A program made the translations under genes and the position numbers. A DNA stretch of 64,000 bases. It comes from JADLGL01 sp963732865. GTDB lineage: Bacteria; Pseudomonadota; Alphaproteobacteria; Rhizobiales; Kaistiaceae. Below, in pieces: positions 17,644-25,609 of the stretch. Where the stretch lies: contig CAVTBC010000001.1 of the NCBI GenBank assembly GCA_963732865.1, positions 124,001 through 188,000 on the forward strand, written 5' to 3'. The notes below the pieces were generated by a model. The model was not told where the DNA came from. It was given only the letters and a program-made list of their open reading frames with translations, and searched no databases. How positions within the stretch are numbered: position 1 is the first letter of the stretch; every line of letters begins with the position of its first letter.

Positions 17644-18347
17644 CCGAGGCTCCGAACAGGCGCTCTATGACGGCTGTGCTGCGCATGGTCGGGCTGACGC
17701 GCTACTACGCCGAGGGCAAGGGTCGCCAGCTCGACGTCTTGAACGGCGTCGATATGGAGCTGTTCCCGGGTGAGACGGTGGCGCTGATCGCCCCGTCAGG
17801 CGCCGGCAAATCGACCCTCCTCCATCTGGCCGGACTGCTCGAACGGCCGGACGCCGGCGAAGTGCATATCGGCGACCGCGCCGCCGGCAGCCTTTCCGAC
17901 GCGGAGCGGACCGCGATACGCCGCAACGAGATCGGCTTTGTCTATCAGTTCCATCATCTGCTGCCGGAGTTCACGGCGCTGGAAAATGTCGTCATGCCGC
18001 AGCTGATCCGCGGCATCGCGCCGGTTGAGGCGAAGCGCCGGGCCGCGGAACTGCTCACCTATCTCGGCGTCGGCGAGCGTGGTTCGCATCGCCCGTCCGA
18101 GCTTTCCGGCGGCGAGCAGCAGCGCGTCGCCATCGCCCGTGCCGTCGCCAATGCGCCCCAAATCGTGCTCGCCGACGAGCCGACCGGCAATCTCGATCCG
18201 GTCACCGCCGAGCGGGTGTTCGACGCGCTCACCGGGCTTGTCCGCGCCTCGGGCCTTGCGGCGCTGATTGCGACGCACAACCACGTCCTCGCCGAGCGGA
18301 TGGACCGGGTGGTGACGCTTATCGATGGCAAGATCGTTCAGGTCTAG
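17640..18347 (+). CDS. lolD: lipoprotein-releasing ABC transporter ATPase LolD
   Basis: ATPase partner of the LolC/E permease. 235 residues; the ATG overlaps the permease stop (ATGA). Walker A APSGAGKST, Q-loop in FVYQFHHLLPEFTALENV (typical of the MacB/LolD family), signature LSGGEQQRVAIARA and Walker B IVLADEPTGNLDP are all intact. The open frame extends upstream inside the permease gene, but that part has no homology pattern. Confidence 0.95.
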   Translation: MTEAPNRRSMTAVLRMVGLTRYYAEGKGRQLDVLNGVDMELFPGETVALIAPSGAGKSTLLHLAGLLERPDAGEVHIGDRAAGSLSDAERTAIRRNEIGFVYQFHHLLPEFTALENVVMPQLIRGIAPVEAKRRAAELLTYLGVGERGSHRPSELSGGEQQRVAIARAVANAPQIVLADEPTGNLDPVTAERVFDALTGLVRASGLAALIATHNHVLAERMDRVVTLIDGKIVQV

Positions 18348-18434
18348 GCCCGCCGACGCAATTCGTTGACGCATCGCAATGCGGTCGCCTCATCGCCGCA
18401 CCAAGGAAAGATCCTCGCTGCAACGGAGGCGATG

Positions 18435-18953
18435 ATGAAGGCGCTCGTCATTTATGAATCGATGTTCGGAACGACCCATGAGATCGCCGAGGCGATCGCC
18501 GAAGGGATCCGGGGCGCTTTCGACGTCGAGTCGGCCGAGGTGGGCCATGCCGGTCAGCCACCCGGCGATATCGACCTCCTGGTGGTCGGCGGGCCGACGC
18601 ACGCTTTCAGCATGAGCCGCGAAGCCACGCGTGCAAACGCCAAGGCCCAGGCGGCCGAGTTCGGCGTCACGCCGGTGTCGCAGGGAATCGGTGTGCGCGA
18701 CTGGCTCGATACGCTCGGCTCGGCGGGGGGCAAGGCGGCCGCCGTCTTCGACACCTCCGCCAAGGCGCCGCGCTGGGTTCCGACCGGATCGGCCGCCAAG
18801 GCGATCGGCAAGGTATTGTCCGGCAAGGGGTATCGGCTGATTGTCGCGCCGGAGCAGTTTCGCATCGACGGGCGCAATCCCAAGCTTCTCCCCGGCGAGC
18901 TCGAGCGCGCGAAAGCGTGGGGTGCTTCGCTTGCCGGGCGGTTGAGTGGCTAA
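18435..18953 (+). CDS. flavodoxin family protein
   Basis: 172-residue flavodoxin-like protein beginning MKALVIYESMFGTTHEIAEA, where YESMFGTTHEIA is the FMN phosphate-binding loop. LLVVGGPTHAFSMSR lies in the second loop. A GGAGG ribosome site ends five bases before the ATG at 18435; an ATG three bases earlier is too close to it. It resembles stand-alone flavodoxins of actinobacteria and rhizobia that carry no enzyme domain; the electron partner is unknown. The gap of 87 bases after lolD suggests its own promoter. Confidence 0.8.
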   Translation: MKALVIYESMFGTTHEIAEAIAEGIRGAFDVESAEVGHAGQPPGDIDLLVVGGPTHAFSMSREATRANAKAQAAEFGVTPVSQGIGVRDWLDTLGSAGGKAAAVFDTSAKAPRWVPTGSAAKAIGKVLSGKGYRLIVAPEQFRIDGRNPKLLPGELERAKAWGASLAGRLSG

Positions 18954-19012
18954 CGGGCCGCGTCGGATGCGATAGAAGACGGACCAGTGGCGGTTCGGCT
19001 TCAGGAGCATTG

Positions 19013-20086
19013 ATGGGCGGGATTTTCTCTTGGCGCGCTGCGGCAAGCGCGGCGGCGCTGGCGTCGGCGGCGCTCCTCTCCAGCTGCGCCGGAGACGGCT
19101 ATTATCTGCAGGCGGCCGCCGGCCAGTTCCAGATGATGACGCATCGCGAGAACATCGCCGCGGCGGTCGCGGACGAGACGACCGCGCCCGAACTCAAGCG
19201 CCAGCTGGAGCTGATCCAGAGCCTCGTCGCCTTCGCGCATGACCGCCTGGCGCTGCCCGACAATGGCAGCTACGAGACCTTCGTGCCGCTGGACCGGCGC
19301 TATGTGACGTGGAACGTCGTCGCCGCGCCCGCCACTGCGCTCGATCCGGTCACCTGGTGCTTCCCCGTCGTCGGCTGCGTCTCCTATCGCGGCTATTTCG
19401 CCGAGGCGGATGCCGACGCCTTCGCCGCGACGCTGGAAGGCCAGGGGCTCGACGTCGCGGTGCTCGGCACGCGGGCCTATTCCACACTCGGTTGGTTCCA
19501 CGATCCGGTGCCGTCGACGATCCTCTTCGACCCCGACTACGATCTTGCCGCCACCATCTTCCACGAGCTGACGCACCAGCGCGTCTATATCCCGGACGAT
19601 ACGACCTTCGACGAATCCTACGCCGTCGCCGTCGAGCGCGCCGGCACGGAACTCTGGCTCGCCGAGTATGGAACAGCCGAGCAGCGCGCCGCCTATCGGC
19701 GCGAGCGTGGCCGCGAGGAGGGCTTCGTCAATCTGCTGCTCGGGGCGCAGGATCAGCTTCGTGCGCTGTATGCCCAATCGCTTGACGAGGCGGCGATGCT
19801 GGCGGGCAAGGCGGCGATTTTCGACCGGCTCCGGGCCGACTACGCGCGGCTGAAGGCATCGTGGGGCGGCTATGCCGGCTATGACGGCTTCTTTGCGCAG
19901 GACCTTAACAACGCCAAGCTAGCCCTTATCGCGTCGTATAATTCGCGCGCAATCGCCTTCACCCAATTGCTGCACGACAATGGCGGTGACTGGGACGCCT
20001 TCCACGCCGCTGTGGAGGCGCTGTCGCTGCTGCCGCCCGACCAGCGCAACGCCGAACTGGATAGGCTCGCCGCCGAGGCGAGGTAG
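19013..20086 (+). CDS. putative lipoprotein aminopeptidase (PF10023 family)
   Basis: 357 residues with an N-terminal lipoprotein signal: charged start, hydrophobic stretch and lipobox LLSSC at about residues 19-23, so the mature protein should be membrane anchored. The zinc-protease motif HELTHQ lies at about 187-192 with the third ligand probably in the downstream SYAVAVERAGTE segment. This matches the predicted-aminopeptidase family related to COG4324. Substrate unknown. Tandem position after the flavodoxin is not functionally telling. Confidence 0.8.
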   Translation: MGGIFSWRAAASAAALASAALLSSCAGDGYYLQAAAGQFQMMTHRENIAAAVADETTAPELKRQLELIQSLVAFAHDRLALPDNGSYETFVPLDRRYVTWNVVAAPATALDPVTWCFPVVGCVSYRGYFAEADADAFAATLEGQGLDVAVLGTRAYSTLGWFHDPVPSTILFDPDYDLAATIFHELTHQRVYIPDDTTFDESYAVAVERAGTELWLAEYGTAEQRAAYRRERGREEGFVNLLLGAQDQLRALYAQSLDEAAMLAGKAAIFDRLRADYARLKASWGGYAGYDGFFAQDLNNAKLALIASYNSRAIAFTQLLHDNGGDWDAFHAAVEALSLLPPDQRNAELDRLAAEAR

Positions 20087-20216
20087 CGCGCTCTCGCGCC
20101 GCCGTTCGGGCGATCTCTTGTCCTTCACGAGGCGGGCAAAGGTCAACCGAAAGGCAGCTAATTCTCCAGGTGGACTTTGACCGAAATGTTCAAAAAGGAA
20201 CAGTTTGGTGCAAAGC

Positions 20217-20247
20217 GGCGGGGCTACAACCAAAAAATGTAGCCGCC
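20217..20247 (+). other. stem-loop upstream of the 57-residue protein gene
   Basis: GGCTACA (20222-20228) pairs with TGTAGCC (20238-20244) around an A-rich nine-base loop, and the stem extends with GGCGG/CCGCC across a two-base bulge. No T run follows on either strand, so it is not a standard terminator. It lies 47 bases before the small CDS start and could be a leader structure. The preceding sequence 20087-20216 holds nothing else I can support apart from a short inverted repeat TGTTC-N6-GAACA near 20188. Confidence 0.4.
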
Positions 20248-20290
20248 GAAAGCGACCGGTCCCCTTCGGCGCTGCGCATGGGAGATGCAG

Positions 20291-20464
20291 ATGAGCGGAG
20301 CCGCCGAAGAACGCGCGCGCATCATTGCGTATCTGCGTGAGAGTTCGGCCTTGCTCAAGGCGGAGGCGCCGCCCGACAGCCCCATGATGGAGCATGCTTG
20401 GGCGCTCAAGACCGTGGCTGACGAGCTTGAGGCCGAGCAGAGAAATCCTTCCGCGCCGCGGTGA
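20291..20464 (+). CDS. small hypothetical protein (57 residues)
   Basis: Short ORF with a good ribosome site (GGGAG, six bases before the ATG). The peptide starts MSGAAEERARIIAYLRESSA and is predicted to be mainly helical, acidic to neutral, with no membrane segment. Codon third positions are GC-rich, consistent with coding. I do not recognise the family. It lies between a lipoprotein aminopeptidase and the SOS-controlled peptide, and is not part of an obvious operon. Confidence 0.6.
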   Translation: MSGAAEERARIIAYLRESSALLKAEAPPDSPMMEHAWALKTVADELEAEQRNPSAPR

Positions 20465-20560
20465 GCGGGCGGGGTGGATATCGGGAAATATCACAGGGCG
20501 GCAACGTCGAGGCCGGCGACCAGCGAGAAATTGCGCGCGACCACCAGCCTTTTGGTCAAT

Positions 20561-20589
20561 TTGACATGAGAACAAAACGTGAATATAGA
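20561..20589 (+). promoter_or_regulatory. SOS promoter: -35/-10 with LexA-type box in the spacer
   Basis: TTGACA (20561-20566), a spacer of exactly 17 bases, and TATAGA (20584-20589). Inside the spacer and running into the -10 lies GAAC-AAAACGT-GAAT (20570-20584), one base from the alphaproteobacterial LexA box GAAC-N7-GAAC (the reverse complement of GTTC-N7-GTTC). LexA bound here would block RNA polymerase. The layout is the same as at the lexA gene of this window (46446-46474). First gene downstream is the 32-residue peptide, then dnaE. Confidence 0.75.
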
Positions 20590-20621
20590 CGGACCACACC
20601 ATGTACACAGGAGATGCGGAA

Positions 20622-20720
20622 ATGACTGTGATCGTACGGGAAGTGGCCGGCCTGACGGCGCTCGTTGTGTTCCTCGCCGCCGTCGGCATGTGGTCCGGCC
20701 TTCTCACCGGGGCGCTCTGA
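20622..20720 (+). CDS. SOS-controlled single-helix membrane peptide (32 residues)
   Basis: Starts MTVIVREVAGLTALVVFLAA and ends with VGMWSGLLTGAL: a short polar start with one Arg and one Glu and then a single hydrophobic helix (about residues 8-28). AGGAG ends eight bases before the ATG; an in-frame ATG at 20601 would add seven residues but has no ribosome site. The gene sits 33 bases after a consensus promoter overlapped by a LexA-type box. By analogy with the 29-residue SOS-induced division inhibitor SidA of Caulobacter it may be an SOS-induced inner-membrane regulator; that role is inference and I claim no sequence homology. Too short for most gene callers. Confidence 0.7.
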   Translation: MTVIVREVAGLTALVVFLAAVGMWSGLLTGAL

Positions 20721-20797
20721 CAATCGTCCCCAGCTCGATGCGGCCGGGCGGTGGACATCGCCGCCGCGCGGGCCACATTGGGCGCCGGAGGCGCTGA

Positions 20798-23700
20798 ATG
20801 GAATTTGTCATCAAAGAGGTCGGCTTCGTGCATCTTCGGGTGCATTCGGCCTATTCGCTGCTCGAGGGGGCGCTGCCGCTGGCGCGCCTAGCTGGCCTCG
20901 CCGTCGCCGACAAGATGCCGGCGCTCGGCCTCACCGACAGCGGCAACCTCTTCGGCGCGCTCGAATTCTCGGAGAAGATGGCCGGCGTCGGCGTCCAGCC
21001 GATCATCGGCTGCCAGCTCGCGGTCGATTTCAACGACGGGTTGGAGGTCGGCAGGCGAGGGCGCTTCGGCGGCCCGCAGACCGCGAACCTCGTTCTCCTC
21101 GCCGCCAATGAGACCGGCTACCAGAACCTCGTCCATCTCGTCTCGCGCTCCTTCATCGACACCGAGTTCGGCAGCCTGCCGCATATCGTCATCGGCGCGC
21201 TGGGCGACCATTCCGACGGGCTGATCGCACTCACCGGCAGCAGCAACGGTCCAGTCGACCAGGCGCTGCTTTCGGGCCATGAGGGGCCCGCGAGCGAACG
21301 CCTGTTGCGGCTTGCTGCAATGTTCGACAATCGCCTTTACGTCGAGCTGCAACGCCATGGCCTGCCGGAGGAAATGGTCGCCGAGCCGGCGCTGGTTGAT
21401 CTCGCCTATCGGCACGGCATCCCGCTCGTCGCCACCAACGAGCCCTTCTTCCCGATGCCCGACGATTTCGAGGCGCATGACGCGCTCATCGCTATCTCGG
21501 AAGGCGCTGTGATCGCCGAGGAGGGCAGGCGGCATCTGACGCCGGAACACTGGTTCAAGCCGCGGGCGGCGATGGTCGAGCTCTTCGCCGATCTGCCCGA
21601 GGCGACGGCGAGCACGGTCGAGATCGCCATGCGCTGCACCTTCCGGCCGAAAAGCCGGAAGCCGATCCTGCCGCGATTTGCCGGCAAGGACGCCGACCCC
21701 GAGACGGCCGACGAGCTCGAAGCCGAGGCGCTGCGCGCCGAGGCCAAGGAGGGGCTTGGCAAGCGCCTCGCCGCCAACGGCCTCGCCCCGGGGATGACGC
21801 GCCAAGCCTATGACGAGCGGCTCGACTATGAGCTCTCGGTCATCATCGGTATGAAATATCAGGGTTATTTCCTGATCGTGGCCGACTTTATCCAATGGGC
21901 CAAGGGGCAGAAGATCCCGGTCGGACCGGGCCGCGGTTCGGGCGCCGGCTCGCTCGTCGCCTGGTCGCTGACGATCACCGATATCGACCCGATCCGCTTC
22001 GACCTGCTCTTTGAGCGCTTCCTCAATCCCGAGCGCGTGTCGATGCCGGACTTTGACGTCGATTTCTGCCAGGACCGGCGCGACGAGGTGCTGCGCTATG
22101 TGCAGCAGAAATACGGCGCCGATCATGTGGCGCAGATCATCACCTTCGGAACGCTGCAGGCGCGCGCTGTGCTGCGCGATGTCGGCCGCGTGCTGCAGAT
22201 GCCTTATGGCCAGGTCGACCGGCTGTGCAAGCTGGTGCCACAGAATCCTGCGAATCCGGTCAGCCTCGAACAGGCCGAGAAGGACGAGCCGCGCCTTGCG
22301 GCGGCGCGCGAGGAGCCGATCGTCGGGCGGCTGCTCGACATAGGCCGCAAGCTTGAGGGCCTCTACCGGCATGCGTCGACCCACGCGGCGGGCATCGTCA
22401 TCGGCGACCGGCCGCTCGAGCAGATGGTGCCGCTCTATTCCGACCCGCGCTCGATCATGCCGGTGACCCAGTTCAACATGAAATGGGTCGAGCAGGCGGG
22501 CCTTGTGAAGTTCGACTTCCTGGGCCTCAAGACGCTGACGGTCCTTGATGCGGCGGTGAAGCTCGTGGCGAAGCGGGGCATCAGTGTTGATCTCGCCGAA
22601 ATCCCGCTGGACGATACCAAGACGTTCCAGATGCTGGCGCGCGGTGAGGCGGTGTCCGTGTTCCAGCTGGAAAGTGCGGGCATGCGGCGGGCGCTGATCG
22701 ACATGCAGCCGGACCGCTTCGAGGATCTCGTTGTTCTGGTCGCGCTCTACCGGCCCGGGCCGATGGCCAACATTCCCACCTATTGCGCCCGCAAGCTCGG
22801 CCGCGAGGAGGTCACCTATATCCATCCGCGGCTGAAGCCGATCCTGGAGCCGACTTACGGCATCATCACCTATCAGGAGCAGGTGATGCGCATCGCGCAG
22901 GATCTGGCCGGCTACAGCCTCGGCGAGGCCGATCTGTTGCGCCGCGCCATGGGCAAGAAGATCCGTTCGGAGATGGAGAAGCAGCGCGTACGCTTCGTTT
23001 CCGGCGCGGTCGAGCGCGGCCTGTCAAACGACGACGCGCGCGAGATTTTCGAGGCCTGCGCCAAGTTCGCCGATTATGGGTTCAACAAATCCCATTCCGC
23101 GCCCTATGCGCTCGTCACCTACCAGACCGCCTATATGAAGGCGAACTATCCGGCCGAGTTCCTGGCAGCGTCGATGACGCTGGAAATGACCAACACCGAC
23201 AAGATCGCCGAATTCCGCCGCGAGGCGATGCGGATGGGGATCGTGGTCGAAGCGCCTTCGGTCAACCGGTCGGGCGCCGCCTTCACGGTCGAGGATGGCC
23301 GCATCCTCTATTCGCTGGCCGCCATAAAGGCAGTCGGGCACCAGGCTGTCGAGCATCTCGTCGAGGCGCGCGCAGCCAAGCCGTTCGCTGACCTTGCCGA
23401 TTTCGCCGAACGGATTAATCCGCGCATCATCGGCAAGCGGGCGATGGAAAGCCTCGTCGCCGCCGGTGCCTTCGACGAATTGGAGCCGAACCGGGCGCGT
23501 CTTTTCGCCGGGATCGACCGCGTCCTTGGTCGCGCCACGCGGGCCGCCGACAATCAGGCGGCCGGGCAGGACGAGTTGTTCGGCGCTATGGCGGCGGAAG
23601 GGATCGAGCTGCCCGATGTGCCCGTCTGGCTGCCGGCGGAACGGCTGCAGCGCGAATATGCTTCGGTCGGCTTCTATCTCAGCGCCCATCCGCTCGACGA

Positions 23701-24274
23701 ATATGAGGCGGTGCTGCAGCGCCTGCGGGTCCAGCGCTGGGCCGATTTCGCCGAAGCGGTGCATGCCGGCGCGACGGCCGGGCGCCTTGCCGGCACCGTC
23801 ACCGGCAAGCAGGAGCGGCGGACGCGCACAGGTGGACGCATGGGCGTTGTCCAGCTTTCCGACCCGTCGGGGCAGTTCGAGGTGGTGCTCTTTTCCGAGG
23901 CACTGGCCCAGTATCGAGACATGCTGGAAGTAGGGCGGTCGGTGGTGGTTCTGGTGTCGGCCGAGGAGCGACCGGAGGGAATCAATCTTCGGCTGCAGGA
24001 GCGGCACGAGCGCGGCGAGGCGGTCGAGGCGCTGGAGAAGGCGGCCGATGGTCTGCAGCGGCTTCGTGTCTTCATCCGTGACGACCAGCCGCTGGCCAGC
24101 CTGCAGAAACAACTGGCCACGGTGACCGGCAAGGGCGAGGTGAGCCTTGTACTTCTGACGCCGGAAGGCGGGCGTGAGGTTGAGATCCGGCTGGGCGGCG
24201 GCTTCGCCGTGTCGCCGGAATTGGCCGGGGCAGTGCGCGCCATTCGCGGCGTCGATCAGGTCGAACTCGTCTGA
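20798..24274 (+). CDS. dnaE: DNA polymerase III subunit alpha (replicative DnaE1)
   Basis: Catalytic subunit of the replicative polymerase, 1158 residues. PHP domain at the N-terminus (FVHLRVHSAYSLLEGALPL, with GLTDSGNLFGALEF), the C-family polymerase core with the catalytic aspartates in MPDFDVDFCQDRRDEV (about 415-430), YRHASTHAAGIVIGDRPLEQ, FNKSHSAPYALVTYQTAYMK, a helix-hairpin-helix region and an OB-fold near 985-1060. Length and the presence of the full C-terminal part mark it as DnaE1, not the mutagenic DnaE2/ImuC. It starts 77 bases after the SOS peptide gene, so part of its expression may come from that promoter. Confidence 0.95.
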   Translation: MEFVIKEVGFVHLRVHSAYSLLEGALPLARLAGLAVADKMPALGLTDSGNLFGALEFSEKMAGVGVQPIIGCQLAVDFNDGLEVGRRGRFGGPQTANLVLLAANETGYQNLVHLVSRSFIDTEFGSLPHIVIGALGDHSDGLIALTGSSNGPVDQALLSGHEGPASERLLRLAAMFDNRLYVELQRHGLPEEMVAEPALVDLAYRHGIPLVATNEPFFPMPDDFEAHDALIAISEGAVIAEEGRRHLTPEHWFKPRAAMVELFADLPEATASTVEIAMRCTFRPKSRKPILPRFAGKDADPETADELEAEALRAEAKEGLGKRLAANGLAPGMTRQAYDERLDYELSVIIGMKYQGYFLIVADFIQWAKGQKIPVGPGRGSGAGSLVAWSLTITDIDPIRFDLLFERFLNPERVSMPDFDVDFCQDRRDEVLRYVQQKYGADHVAQIITFGTLQARAVLRDVGRVLQMPYGQVDRLCKLVPQNPANPVSLEQAEKDEPRLAAAREEPIVGRLLDIGRKLEGLYRHASTHAAGIVIGDRPLEQMVPLYSDPRSIMPVTQFNMKWVEQAGLVKFDFLGLKTLTVLDAAVKLVAKRGISVDLAEIPLDDTKTFQMLARGEAVSVFQLESAGMRRALIDMQPDRFEDLVVLVALYRPGPMANIPTYCARKLGREEVTYIHPRLKPILEPTYGIITYQEQVMRIAQDLAGYSLGEADLLRRAMGKKIRSEMEKQRVRFVSGAVERGLSNDDAREIFEACAKFADYGFNKSHSAPYALVTYQTAYMKANYPAEFLAASMTLEMTNTDKIAEFRREAMRMGIVVEAPSVNRSGAAFTVEDGRILYSLAAIKAVGHQAVEHLVEARAAKPFADLADFAERINPRIIGKRAMESLVAAGAFDELEPNRARLFAGIDRVLGRATRAADNQAAGQDELFGAMAAEGIELPDVPVWLPAERLQREYASVGFYLSAHPLDEYEAVLQRLRVQRWADFAEAVHAGATAGRLAGTVTGKQERRTRTGGRMGVVQLSDPSGQFEVVLFSEALAQYRDMLEVGRSVVVLVSAEERPEGINLRLQERHERGEAVEALEKAADGLQRLRVFIRDDQPLASLQKQLATVTGKGEVSLVLLTPEGGREVEIRLGGGFAVSPELAGAVRAIRGVDQVELV

Positions 24275-24300
24275 GGCCAAGAGCCGGGCCAGTTTGCGGC

Positions 24301-24329
24301 TTGCTTCGCTTTCGTGCGGGCCCTATAAG
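24301..24329 (+). promoter_or_regulatory. probable rpsB promoter
   Basis: TTGCTT (24301-24306), 17-base spacer and TATAAG (24324-24329), 134 bases before the rpsB ATG and just after the dnaE stop. TTGCTT rather than TTGACA is common at strong rhizobial housekeeping promoters. The leader of more than 120 bases that follows is GC-rich and may fold; feedback by S2 is known in other bacteria but I cannot assign a motif here. Confidence 0.65.
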
Positions 24330-24463
24330 GCGCGCATTCCACACGCGGGGTTAAGGGTTCCCGCCGGCGGGCGACCGCCGACGATAATCCTTCCGGTGCC
24401 AATGGCTTAGCGGCGAGAGCCGCGCCCCCGCGGAGGTCAAACCGGTAAAGGAGCCGAAAGCGT

Positions 24464-25543
24464 ATGGCTACGCCTGATTTTACTATGCGCCAGCTACTGG
24501 AAGCTGGCGTGCATTTTGGTCACCAGAAGCACCGCTGGAATCCGAAGATGTCGGAGTACATCTACGGCGTCCGCAACAACATTCACATCATCGACCTCGC
24601 ACAGACAGTGCCGCTCTTTCATCGGGCGCTGCAGGCGGTGGTCGATGTGGTCGCTGGCGGCGGCCGTGTCCTGTTCGTGGGCACGAAGCGCCAGGCGTCC
24701 GAGCCCGTTGCCGCGGCGGCGCAGCGCTCGGCGCAATATTTCGTCAATTCCCGCTGGCTGGGCGGCATGCTCACCAACTGGAAGACGATCTCGCACTCGA
24801 TCGCGCGGCTGCGCGAGTTGGATGATCTGCTCGGCGGCGAAGCGCATGGCCTGACCAAGAAGGAACGGCTTTCGCTGACGCGCGAGCGCGACCGGCTTGA
24901 GAACGCGCTTGGCGGCATCAAGGACATGGGCGGCGTTCCGGACCTCATCTTCGTGATCGACACCAACAAGGAATCGATCGCGGTGAGCGAGGCCAAACGC
25001 CTGGGTATTCCGGTCGCTGCGATCCTCGACTCGAATTCTAACCCCGACGACATTACCTATCCGATCCCGGGCAATGACGACGCAGGCCGGGCGATTAGCC
25101 TCTATTGCGATCTCATCGCAAAGGCGGCGATCGAGGGCATCTCCAAGGCACAGGGTTCGGCCGGCATCGACATCGGTGCGGCCGAGGCGCCAAAGGTGGA
25201 GCCGCGCGTGCTTGAGCCGGTGATCGAGGTGAAGGCTGAGACCACTGCGGAAGCGGCGGAAACGGCCGAGGCCGAAGAGGCCGGCGAAACCGAGCCGGAG
25301 GAAGGCAGCGAGGTCCTGTTTGCCCGCCCCGCGGGCGATCCGGACGATCTGAAGAAGTTGGGCGGCGTCGGCCCAGTGCTTGAGCGGAAGCTGAATGCGC
25401 TTGGCATTACGCGCTTCGATCAGGTCGCCGCATTCACGACAGAGGACGTCGCCAAGATCGACGAACTCCTGAACTTCAAGGGGCGGATCGACCGCGACGA
25501 TTGGATCGGCCAGGCGAAGACGCTGGCCGGCATTTCGGACTGA
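24464..25543 (+). CDS. rpsB: 30S ribosomal protein S2 with C-terminal helix-hairpin-helix-like extension
   Basis: Ribosomal protein S2 of the small subunit. Residues 1-225 are a normal S2 (FTMRQLLEAGVHFGHQKHRW, NSRWLGGMLTNWKTI, PDLIFVIDTNKE). Then follows an acidic, Ala/Glu-rich linker (about 235-285) and a module at about 291-359 starting DDLKKLGGVGPVLERKLNAL and ending near GRIDRDDWIGQAKTLA. The whole protein has 359 residues against about 240 in E. coli. The tail module is closely similar to the one ending NuoE at the window start (about 38 of 62 positions identical by eye). Such tails occur on S2, L21 and NuoE in Hyphomicrobiales; their role is unknown. Confidence 0.96.
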   Translation: MATPDFTMRQLLEAGVHFGHQKHRWNPKMSEYIYGVRNNIHIIDLAQTVPLFHRALQAVVDVVAGGGRVLFVGTKRQASEPVAAAAQRSAQYFVNSRWLGGMLTNWKTISHSIARLRELDDLLGGEAHGLTKKERLSLTRERDRLENALGGIKDMGGVPDLIFVIDTNKESIAVSEAKRLGIPVAAILDSNSNPDDITYPIPGNDDAGRAISLYCDLIAKAAIEGISKAQGSAGIDIGAAEAPKVEPRVLEPVIEVKAETTAEAAETAEAEEAGETEPEEGSEVLFARPAGDPDDLKKLGGVGPVLERKLNALGITRFDQVAAFTTEDVAKIDELLNFKGRIDRDDWIGQAKTLAGISD

Positions 25544-25557
25544 TCGAACTCCTTTGC

Positions 25558-25581
25558 GGCCGGCGCGGAGACGTGCCGGCC
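25558..25581 (+). other. stem-loop between rpsB and tsf
   Basis: Perfect seven-base inverted repeat GGCCGGC/GCCGGCC around a ten-base loop, starting 15 bases after the rpsB stop, with no T run after it. In many bacteria a partial terminator or processing site between rpsB and tsf sets their ratio; this hairpin could do so here. Alternatively it is an mRNA-stabilising structure. Confidence 0.4.
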
Positions 25582-25609
25582 CCGCCAAATTTCACGGAAG
25601 GCTAGGGCG

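Noticed and set aside
20888..22825. 645-codon minus-strand open frame within dnaE
   Set aside because: Mirror frame of dnaE caused by GC3 bias; composition is Arg/His/Asp-rich without any motif.
20798..24274. dnaE as the SOS mutagenesis polymerase DnaE2
   Set aside because: Length of 1158 residues with intact PHP and full C-terminal part, and no imuA/imuB beside it, point to replicative DnaE1 despite the SOS box upstream.
24275..24463. tRNA or riboswitch in the rpsB leader
   Set aside because: No cloverleaf, T-loop sequence or known riboswitch core can be found; only the promoter is supported.
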